Assembly (NCBI GenBank): GCA_020073005.1
Contig: JAIQFX010000024.1
Coordinates: forward strand, 1 to 53,850
Source of the DNA: Terriglobia bacterium
GTDB lineage: Bacteria > Acidobacteriota > Vicinamibacteria > Vicinamibacterales > CAVVIG01
Direction of reading: 5' to 3'
DNA length: 53,850 bases
The translations under genes and the position numbers were made by a program. How positions within the stretch are numbered: position 1 is the first letter of the stretch; every line of letters begins with the position of its first letter. Below are positions 47,821 through 53,850 of the stretch, piece after piece. A model generated the notes under the pieces. The model was given only the letters and a program-made list of their open reading frames with translations. It had not been told where the DNA came from and did no database searches.

Positions 47821-49080
47821 TCAGTCCGCGAGGCGCGCCTGCCGCAGGACCTCACGGAAGCTCGGCCGCGCGCCGGAGCTCAGCAGTCCGACTCTGAAGA
47901 TGCGCGCGCCGACTCGGATCGCCACCCAGGTGGACGCCGCGAGGACGATGGACGCGCCGGCGATGTCCCACCACGCGAGCGCGCCCGGGTCGAGGCTCGC
48001 GCGCAGGACGAGGAGCGTGGCCGCGGACGTGGGGATCCACGTCAGGACGCGCGCCATCGTGCCGTGCGGTTCCCGGAGCAGCAGCGCGAGCATCATCATC
48101 GGCAGCACCGCAATCAGCGACCACATGATCGCGAGCTGCTGCGCTTCACGCGCGTTCGATCCCAGCGAGCCCGTGCCCAGCATCAGGCTGCCGTAGAACA
48201 GAAACGCAATCGGAAACAGCGGGATCGCAAGCGCCGCCGCGGCCCAGGGCACGTCGACGTGACCGGAGAACAGCACGGGCAGCGCGCCCACGCCCGCGAT
48301 CAACAGCAGCGACAGCCAGACGCCGATCTGCAGCAGTCCCGCTCCGCCAAGCCCGATGAGCTTGCCGCCCATGATCTCGTCGGGCTGCGCCGACGCGAGC
48401 AGGACGTCGACGACTTTGTTCTCTTTCTCGAGCGCCGTCCCCTGGATCAGATAGCCGGACGTCATCATCACCGAGATCATGAAGAGGACCATGAACAGCA
48501 GCGGCATCACGATCCGCAGCGCGCTGGCGAGCGCGCCGGCGTCGCTCACGTCGCCGCTCTTCGTGACCGCGAAGCGGCGCGCGTCCGCGAACGGATCCCG
48601 GATGCGCGCCGAGAGAACGCCGTCCACGCGGCCGTTCAGCAGCCGCTCGCGCAGCAGATCGGCGAACGCGTCGCGCGAGTCCCGCGCCGTCGCGCCCGCC
48701 GAGCTGAACGCCGCCGGCGTGTAGATGTCGATGACGCCGTTCTGGAGAAAGGCGGCCGGCACGACGAAATAGCCGCCGACGGCGCCGCGCGCGAGCGCCA
48801 GGCGCGCGCCGGACTCAGTGGCGATGGGCCGGAACACGGCGCGCGTCTTCGGCGCCGGAACGTCCTGTCGCAGATGCAGGAGATCGGCCGCGTCGACCAC
48901 GCCGTAGATCGTCGTCTCCTGCGTCGCGCGCTGCGCGAGGATCGCCGGCACCGCGACGATGGCGCCGTAGATCGTCAGGAAAACGGGCATGCCGAACGTC
49001 GTGATCAGATATCCCTTCCGTGTCACGGTCGACAGAAACTCGAACGTCGCGACCGTCCACATCCGGCGCCAGCGTCTCAT
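47821..49080 (-). CDS. ABC-2 type permease, NatB-like
   Basis: The 419-residue protein has one N-terminal helix (about 24-48), a large extracytoplasmic domain (about 50-190) and five or six helices in the C-terminal half, the layout of NatB. ALEKENKVVDVLLASAQPDEIM in the cytoplasmic loop is the family hallmark. It pairs with the ATPase encoded upstream, with a 4-base overlap ATGA. NatAB of Bacillus exports sodium; the substrate here is unknown. Confidence 0.9.
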   Translation of the reverse strand: MRRWRRMWTVATFEFLSTVTRKGYLITTFGMPVFLTIYGAIVAVPAILAQRATQETTIYGVVDAADLLHLRQDVPAPKTRAVFRPIATESGARLALARGAVGGYFVVPAAFLQNGVIDIYTPAAFSSAGATARDSRDAFADLLRERLLNGRVDGVLSARIRDPFADARRFAVTKSGDVSDAGALASALRIVMPLLFMVLFMISVMMTSGYLIQGTALEKENKVVDVLLASAQPDEIMGGKLIGLGGAGLLQIGVWLSLLLIAGVGALPVLFSGHVDVPWAAAALAIPLFPIAFLFYGSLMLGTGSLGSNAREAQQLAIMWSLIAVLPMMMLALLLREPHGTMARVLTWIPTSAATLLVLRASLDPGALAWWDIAGASIVLAASTWVAIRVGARIFRVGLLSSGARPSFREVLRQARLAD

Positions 49081-49982
49081 GACCGTCCTTCTTTCACGAC
49101 GCGCAGGAAGATCTCTTCCATCGGCGCGAGCATCGGCTCGAAGCGATCGATCTCGGCGCCTGCCGCGACGAGCGCGCGCAGCAGCGCCGACGGCTCACTG
49201 CCGTCGCGCAGCGTCACCCGCCAGGAGCCGTTCTCCGCGACAATCTTTGCAGGCGCGGCCGCCTGTGCGACGTCGGGCAGCACTCCACGCGCGTGCACGA
49301 GCACTTCGGGCTGCGAGTAGCGGCGCCGCACCTCGTCGACGGTCCCGTAGACCATCAATCGGCCCTTGTCCAGGAGCGCGACGCGATCGCAGAGCGTCTC
49401 GACCTGATTCATCTGATGCGTCGAGAGGATCGTCGTCCGGCCCGCGGCGCGCCGCTCGAGCAGCAGGTCCTGCACCAGACGCACGTTGACCGGATCGAGC
49501 CCCGTCGTCGGCTCGTCGAGCACGCAGACCTCGGGATCGCTCAGGAGCGTCGCGGCAATCTGCACCTTCTGCCCCATGCCCTTGCTGAGACGCTCGATCT
49601 TCCACGTGGCGACCTGCGGCAGTTCGACTTTCTCCAGCCACACGAGCGCGCGGCCGCGCGCGTCGGCGCGCGTCAGGCCTTTCAACGCGCCGAAGTACGT
49701 CATCACGTCGACGACGGTCAGCTTCGTGTAGAGACCGCGCTCTTCGGGAAGGTAGCCGAGGCGATCGAGATGGTCGCGCCGCCGGTGTTCGCCGAACAGC
49801 CGCACGTCACCCGCGTTCGGGCGGATGATGTCCATCAGGATCCGGATGAGCGTGCTCTTGCCGGCGCCGTTTGGTCCGAGCAAGCCGAAGATCTCGCCGG
49901 CGCCCACGTCGAACGACAGATCGTGCAGCGCCGGCGTGGCGCCGTAGCTTTTTGCGACGCGATCGAAGGCGACTATGGCCAT
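49077..49982 (-). CDS. ABC transporter ATP-binding protein, NatA-like
   Basis: This 301-residue ATPase has Walker A GPNGAGKST near 37-45, a Q-loop replaced by LPEERGLY, signature LSKGMGQKV, Walker B VCVLDEPTTGLDP and H-loop STHQ. The LPEERGLY loop and C-terminal domain of about 80 residues are usual in the NatA group. It is coupled to the permease that follows and encoded 6 bases downstream of the DUF2569-like gene. Confidence 0.93.
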   Translation of the reverse strand: MAIVAFDRVAKSYGATPALHDLSFDVGAGEIFGLLGPNGAGKSTLIRILMDIIRPNAGDVRLFGEHRRRDHLDRLGYLPEERGLYTKLTVVDVMTYFGALKGLTRADARGRALVWLEKVELPQVATWKIERLSKGMGQKVQIAATLLSDPEVCVLDEPTTGLDPVNVRLVQDLLLERRAAGRTTILSTHQMNQVETLCDRVALLDKGRLMVYGTVDEVRRRYSQPEVLVHARGVLPDVAQAAAPAKIVAENGSWRVTLRDGSEPSALLRALVAAGAEIDRFEPMLAPMEEIFLRVVKEGRS

Positions 49983-49988
49983 GCGTGC

Positions 49989-50396
49989 TCAGGCGAACGT
50001 ATTCCGGACGCGACGTGAACGCACAAGATACACCAGCCACACGCCGTGGAACGCGAGCGACGCCGCGACGTAGAAAGGCGTGTCGCCGGGCGGCCGGTTG
50101 TTCGGGTAATAGGGTGTCGTGTAGATGACGAGATCGATGGCGGCCGACGCGATCAGCGCGCCTTGCGCCAGGCGCACCGCGCCGTCGCGGCGATTCTGCA
50201 GCGCGAGGCCGGCCGCGATCCCGAGCGCGGCCACGAGCACGCGGGCGACGAGGAGCACCGCGAGCGGACGGCCCCGCAGCGCCAGCGAATCGAGGACGGT
50301 CGGCGCCGTCACGGCGAGGTTGAGCGGCTGCCACACGATCAGCAGGCGGCACAGGAACAGGAGCCAGCCACCAATGCCGGAAGAGTCGCCGCGCAT
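49989..50396 (-). CDS. DUF2569-like membrane protein
   Basis: The protein has 135 residues and four predicted helices. The N-terminal GIGGWLLFLCRLLIVWQPLN is the DUF2569-like opening, and the final helix ends in a basic tail (VRSRRVRNTFA). It lies ahead of the NatAB-like genes and is probably in the same transcript. The function is unknown. Confidence 0.75.
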   Translation of the reverse strand: MRGDSSGIGGWLLFLCRLLIVWQPLNLAVTAPTVLDSLALRGRPLAVLLVARVLVAALGIAAGLALQNRRDGAVRLAQGALIASAAIDLVIYTTPYYPNNRPPGDTPFYVAASLAFHGVWLVYLVRSRRVRNTFA

Positions 50397-50410
50397 CGCT
50401 GTAGAGTATG

Positions 50411-50465
50411 AAGTGTGAGGTCTGACGTGTGAAGGCTCAGGCTTCAGACGTCAGACTTCAGACTC
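50411..50465. repeat. word repeat of TCTGAAGTCTGA type, before the SixA-like gene
   Basis: CTTCAGACGTCAGACTTCAG (50442-50461) and the preceding AAGTGTGAGGTCTGACGTGT are built from the same words as 37606-37640 in inverse orientation. They end at the ATG at 50466, leaving no ribosome site. Confidence 0.75.
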
Positions 50466-50918
50466 ATGCACGTGTTTCTTGTTCATCACGGCGACGCCGT
50501 CGGTCCCGAGGTGGATCCGCGCCGGCCGCTGTCGGCGGCCGGCCGCGCGAGCGTCGAGCGTCTGGCCGCGGAGGCCGCCGCGCGCGGCACGCGGCCCGCC
50601 GTCGTCTGGCACAGCGGGAAGCTCCGCGCCAAACAGACGGCCGAAGCGTTCTGGCGCGCGTGCAACGCGCTCGCGGAACTCTCCGCGACGAAGGATCTGC
50701 AGCCGGACGACCCGCCGCAGTGGATCCGCGATCGCCTGCTGGGCGAGACGCGCGACGTGCTGATCGCGGGGCACTATCCGCATCTCCCGAACCTGCTCGC
50801 GCTGCTGGTGCGCCAGGACGCGCTCGTCCAGTTTCCGCAGCACGGCGTCGTGGCGCTCGCGACCGCCGACGGCGGTGAGACCTGGAGGGAGCTGTGGAGA
50901 CTTGAAGCTGGTGGCTAG
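50466..50918 (+). CDS. SixA-like phosphohistidine phosphatase with HHG motif
   Basis: This 150-residue member of the histidine phosphatase superfamily begins MHVFLVHHGDAVGPEVDPRR. The nucleophile His of the RHG motif is kept, but the preceding Arg is His (codon CAT). The second conserved His is in IAGHYPHL near 101, and the Lys/Arg pair in SGKLRAKQTAE is present. SixA proteins dephosphorylate phosphohistidine. The gene shares its last 4 bases with the convergent decarboxylase gene. No ribosome site is visible; the start lies at the edge of a repeat. Confidence 0.85.
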   Translation: MHVFLVHHGDAVGPEVDPRRPLSAAGRASVERLAAEAAARGTRPAVVWHSGKLRAKQTAEAFWRACNALAELSATKDLQPDDPPQWIRDRLLGETRDVLIAGHYPHLPNLLALLVRQDALVQFPQHGVVALATADGGETWRELWRLEAGG

Positions 50919-52351
50919 TGGCTGGTGACTGCGCGCGCGGCGTTCTCGACGATCAAATCCCACGCCCGCCGGACATGCCGCTCTTCCGTCCTGATGTGAC
51001 CGATGGCGATGCGCAGCGACAGCTTGCCTCGCAGTCGCGTGTGCGCCATGAACGTGTCGCCGGACGCGTTCACGAGATCGATCAGTTTCTCGTTCGCGGC
51101 GTCGAGCTCGGGCTCCGTCAGCGAACGGCCTGACGGCTTCCAGCGAAAGCACACGACGCTGAACGGCACGGGCGCGAGCCGTTCGAAGTCCGGATGCGCG
51201 TCCACCCACGACGCGAGCGTCTGCGCCAGCTGAATGTGCCGCGCCACGTGCGCGCGGATCGCTTCCGCGCCGTACGACCGCAGGATGAACCACAGCTTCA
51301 GCGAGCGGAACCGTCGTCCGAGCTGAATGCCCGTGTCCATCAGATTCTTCACTTCAGCCGGCTCCGACGTCTTCAGGTACTCCGGCGTCAGCGCGAACGC
51401 GGCGCGGACGACGTCCATGCGCCGGCAGTAGAACGCCGACAGATCGAACGGCGTGAACAGCCACTTGTGCGGATTGACGACGAGGGAGTCCGCGCGATCG
51501 ACGCCGGCGAGGACGTGCGCGTGCGACGGCAGCATCGCCGCGACGCCGCCGTACGCCGCGTCGACGTGCATCCACAGATGCTCGCGCGCGCAGAGATCGG
51601 CGATAGCCGGAACCGGATCGATGCTCGTCGTCGACGTCGTGCCGACCGTCGGCACGACGGCAATCGGCAGCACGCCGTCGGCGCGGTCCTGGCGGACGGC
51701 GTCGGCGAGCGCGTCGATCCGCATGCTGAAGCGATCGTCGGTCGGAATCTTGCGCAGCGATTCGTGGCCGAGGCCGATGGCGATGACGGCCTTGTCGATC
51801 GACGAGTGCGTCTGATCGGAGCCGTAAACGCGGCCGCGCGGCACGTCGCTGCGGCCGGCCAGTCCCTTCGCGCGGACGCCGGCGATCGCCGCCTCTCGCG
51901 CGGCCACGATCGCGTGCATCGTCGCGATCGACGCCGTGTCGTAGATCACGCCTTCGAACGCGTCGGGCAGGCCGATCAGCCGTCGCAGCCAGCCGAGCGT
52001 GACCGCCTCGAGCTCCGTCGCCGCGGGCGACGTGCGCCACAGCATGGCCTGCTGATTGAGCGCGGCCGATAGAAAGTCCGCGAGTACGCCCGGCGCGCTG
52101 CCGGTGATCGCGAAGTAGGCGAAGAAGCCGGGATGATTCCAGTGCGTGAGGCCGGGGACGAGCACGCGTTCGAAGTCCTTCATGATGGCTTCGAAGGGCT
52201 CGCCCTGTTCCGGCGCGTGATCCGGGAGCGCGGCGGCGATCGCTCCCGGTTTCACCCGCGAGAGAACGGGGTACTTCTCGGAATGCTCGAGGTACTCGGC
52301 GATCCAGTCGACGAGCGCGTGCCCGTGCGTGCGGAAGTCCTTCGCGTCCAT
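50915..52351 (-). CDS. group II PLP-dependent decarboxylase
   Basis: The 478-residue protein resembles aromatic-L-amino-acid decarboxylases: HWNHPGFFAYFAITGSAPGVLAD near 75-100, SDQTHSSIDKA, PTVGTTSTTSIDPV, the PLP aspartate in HVDAAYGG and the Schiff-base lysine in NPHKWLF near 297. ATG at 52351 is at the usual N-terminus (MDAKDFRTHGHALVDWIAEY). No ribosome site is seen; a GGGCCC hairpin occupies its place. The expected reaction is decarboxylation of an aromatic amino acid (Trp, Phe or Tyr type). Confidence 0.93.
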   Translation of the reverse strand: MDAKDFRTHGHALVDWIAEYLEHSEKYPVLSRVKPGAIAAALPDHAPEQGEPFEAIMKDFERVLVPGLTHWNHPGFFAYFAITGSAPGVLADFLSAALNQQAMLWRTSPAATELEAVTLGWLRRLIGLPDAFEGVIYDTASIATMHAIVAAREAAIAGVRAKGLAGRSDVPRGRVYGSDQTHSSIDKAVIAIGLGHESLRKIPTDDRFSMRIDALADAVRQDRADGVLPIAVVPTVGTTSTTSIDPVPAIADLCAREHLWMHVDAAYGGVAAMLPSHAHVLAGVDRADSLVVNPHKWLFTPFDLSAFYCRRMDVVRAAFALTPEYLKTSEPAEVKNLMDTGIQLGRRFRSLKLWFILRSYGAEAIRAHVARHIQLAQTLASWVDAHPDFERLAPVPFSVVCFRWKPSGRSLTEPELDAANEKLIDLVNASGDTFMAHTRLRGKLSLRIAIGHIRTEERHVRRAWDLIVENAARAVTSH

Positions 52352-52360
52352 GCCGCTTGA

Positions 52361-52376
52361 GGGCCCTCGCGGGCCC
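52361..52376. repeat. GGGCCC hairpin before the decarboxylase gene
   Basis: GGGCCC, loop TCGC, GGGCCC. It lies in the 29 bases between the phosphatase-like stop and the decarboxylase ATG (minus strand). Confidence 0.6.
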
Positions 52377-52380
52377 GGGG

Positions 52381-52920
52381 CTACTTCTTGTGCGACTGCG
52401 CGTAGTCGATCGCGAACTTCTTGAGCGCCGGACTGCTCAGGCCGAGCGCCGCCGCCTCTTCGGATGCCTTGTCGACGTCCCAGTGATCGACCACGAGACG
52501 CTTGATCATCCACATCGCGCTGGCGCGATTGCCGGTGTGACAGTGGATATAGGCGGGCTCGTTGCCCTTGGTGGTGATGGTGGCGAGGAACTTGTCGGCG
52601 ACCGCCGGGTCAGGCGACTGGCCGTTGAACGGGATGTTGAAGTACTTGATGTCGGCGGCTTTGGCCGCGGCGGCTTCCGCTTCGACGTTGGCGTCCGGCT
52701 CGGTCGGCACGCGGAGGTTGATGATCGAGGCAAAGCCCATCTTCTTCAATTCCGGCACCGCCTCGGGCGTCGTCGCGCCCGAGCACGCGACCGTGGTCTC
52801 GAGCCTCGAGAAATTCTGAGTCCCGGGCAGCGTCACCTTCGTGACCTGGGCACTTGCGGAAGTGGCGCCGAGGAGCGCCGTGACGACGAACGCGCCGGTG
52901 AACAGGGCATGCAGACGCAT
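52381..52920 (-). CDS. secreted DUF442/BLH-like phosphatase-fold protein
   Basis: The 179-residue protein has a signal peptide (about 1-24, ending ASA). The domain has SGATTPEAVPELKKMGFASIINLRVPTE, then FNIPFNG, then the loop IHCHTGNRASAMW near 125-137, with a Cys-x4-Arg site as in the beta-lactamase-hydrolase-like (DUF442) phosphatases. In these, Cys is the nucleophile. Export to the periplasm is less usual than in the cytoplasmic members. It is probably cotranscribed with the decarboxylase gene. Confidence 0.82.
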   Translation of the reverse strand: MRLHALFTGAFVVTALLGATSASAQVTKVTLPGTQNFSRLETTVACSGATTPEAVPELKKMGFASIINLRVPTEPDANVEAEAAAAKAADIKYFNIPFNGQSPDPAVADKFLATITTKGNEPAYIHCHTGNRASAMWMIKRLVVDHWDVDKASEEAAALGLSSPALKKFAIDYAQSHKK

Positions 52921-52957
52921 AAGTGAGCTCCTTCGGAAAAACAGAGCTCACATCATC

Positions 52958-53800
52958 CTACGAACGGTGCCGTTCCCGCCACCACCGAAGAAACCCGCGC
53001 GCGCCGCGGTGGGTGCCGACCAGGATCGCGAGGCCGAGGACCAGACACAGCAGGATGACCCAGTAGCCGCCGACGACCGTCTCGTTGGCGGGCGGCGTGA
53101 AATTCGCGCCGAGCTTCAGGGGGATCGCGCCGGACTCGTCGGTTCTGACCCAGAAGCCCACGTTGTCGGGGAAGATCGGCTTCATCACGGCCAGGATCAG
53201 AAACGCCGCGCCAGTCAGGTAACCGACGAACAGTCCGAGCGCTGCGAAGAAACCCGCCACGGTGCTGACCGCGAGGTGCCACACGGCGCGCAGCATGGGA
53301 ACGACGCGTCCGGTGGCGACGGCTTCGTCGATCGTGCGCTCGGCCGAGTACGCTTGCGCGACGCGCGACGGCGGTCCGAGCTCGCTCAGAATCTTCTCGA
53401 GCGCCGCGCGTTCGTCGGGAACGGGCGCGGCCGCGTCGATACGCTCGCGCAGGTGCGACTCGATCTCGCGGACGGCGTCCGAGACGACGTCGGGCGGCAG
53501 GAAGGTCTTGAGCGACTGGCGCAGCACGAAGAGGTAGCCGTGCACGCGCGCCTGTCCGATTTCACTGAGCGCCACGAGGTGCGACGCTTCGCCGTCCACC
53601 CATTCGGCCTCGAGCAGGCCCTCGCGCGTGAGGCGGCCGAGGATCGGATAGATCGTGCCCTCGGTGACGACCAGATCGGTGAACGCCTCGAGATGCTGAA
53701 TGATGGCGAGACCGTAGCGCGGGCCTTCCGAGACCGTCAGCAGAATCGCGAGGTCGAGGGTGCCGCGCCGCAGTTGTTCGAGCCAGACTTCGTGGGACAT
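52958..53800 (-). CDS. PadR family regulator fused to a membrane domain
   Basis: The 280-residue protein has a PadR winged helix (about 5-95: LRRGTLDLAILLTVSEGPRYG, TEGTIYPILGRLTREGLLE) followed by an amphipathic coiled segment (REIESHLRERIDAAA) and two or three helices (about 180-205 and 240-260). Membrane-bound PadR proteins of this shape are common in Acidobacteriota next to MacB/FtsX-type permeases. None is visible here, but the window ends shortly upstream. ATG at 53800 is chosen; GTG at 53812 is an alternative. The start codon lies inside a perfect palindrome. Confidence 0.88.
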   Translation of the reverse strand: MSHEVWLEQLRRGTLDLAILLTVSEGPRYGLAIIQHLEAFTDLVVTEGTIYPILGRLTREGLLEAEWVDGEASHLVALSEIGQARVHGYLFVLRQSLKTFLPPDVVSDAVREIESHLRERIDAAAPVPDERAALEKILSELGPPSRVAQAYSAERTIDEAVATGRVVPMLRAVWHLAVSTVAGFFAALGLFVGYLTGAAFLILAVMKPIFPDNVGFWVRTDESGAIPLKLGANFTPPANETVVGGYWVILLCLVLGLAILVGTHRGARGFLRWWRERHRS

Positions 53801-53819
53801 ACCTTGTGTCACAAGGTAT
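53799..53819. promoter_or_regulatory. PadR operator overlapping the padR start codon
   Basis: ATACCTTGTG (53799-53808) and CACAAGGTAT (53810-53819) are perfect 10-bp arms around one base. PadR proteins bind palindromes of this kind. The left edge includes the ATG of the regulator gene, so bound protein would block transcription close to the start, suggesting self-repression. Confidence 0.8.
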
Positions 53820-53850
53820 CGACGGCCGGCGCGCCCGGGAAGTTCCGCGA

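Overview
The window is about 54 kb of high-GC bacterial DNA with densely packed genes on both strands and no rRNA, tRNA, CRISPR array, insertion sequence or phage gene that I could see. The gene content points to Acidobacteriota, most likely a Vicinamibacteria-like soil or sediment lineage. The evidence is a MacB/FtsX permease of the duplicated orphan type, a PadR regulator fused to a membrane domain, many secreted M28/S9/M20/P1/CocE hydrolases, a carboxypeptidase-regulatory-domain TonB receptor, and intergenic spaces filled with short word-like repeats. This placement is inference from content only.

Layout. 1-9645: end of an ABC permease; a minus-strand YtrA-type GntR regulator with ABC ATPase and permease, followed by a secreted protein and a small membrane protein; an S9 peptidase coupled to a 52-residue membrane protein; Ku; and a secreted protein. 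9699-10032: remnant of a DUF3500 gene. 10145-24411: the core of the window, an electron-transfer island. It holds an OmpR/CopS-type two-component system, a four-haem-domain cytochrome, and two divergent operons reading out of a 112-bp symmetric control region. The leftward operon encodes an MtrA/DmsE-type decahaem cytochrome, an MtrB/PioB-type outer-membrane barrel and a monohaem cytochrome. The rightward operon encodes a monohaem cytochrome, a pentahaem cytochrome, a Tat-exported molybdopterin-family subunit, a four-cluster ferredoxin, an NrfD-type membrane subunit and a second four-haem-domain cytochrome. 24419-53812: a TonB receptor, an amidohydrolase/tartrate-malate dehydrogenase pair, a run of peptidases and hydrolases, a class III aminotransferase, a GntP permease, gamma-glutamyltransferase, an orphan DUF4157 protein, a large two-part alpha/beta hydrolase, a NatAB-like exporter, a SixA-like phosphatase, a PLP decarboxylase, a DUF442-like phosphatase and a PadR regulator with a perfect palindromic operator over its own start codon.

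How it fits together. The rightward operon resembles the Qrc complex / alternative complex III family (multihaem cytochrome, MoCo-fold subunit, FeS subunit, NrfD subunit), which exchanges electrons between the quinone pool and periplasmic cytochromes. The leftward operon encodes the two core parts of a porin-cytochrome conduit that carries electrons across the outer membrane. Direct repeats of the type TTTCAT-N5-TTTCAT with 11-bp phasing, the layout used by PhoB/OmpR regulators, occur in front of both operons and of the four-haem cytochrome gene next to the two-component genes. I therefore infer a single regulon for quinone-linked extracellular electron transfer. The direction of electron flow (metal reduction or oxidation) cannot be told from sequence. 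A second theme is the intergenic repeats: short-period words and small hairpins repeatedly supply the stop codons of the genes they border.
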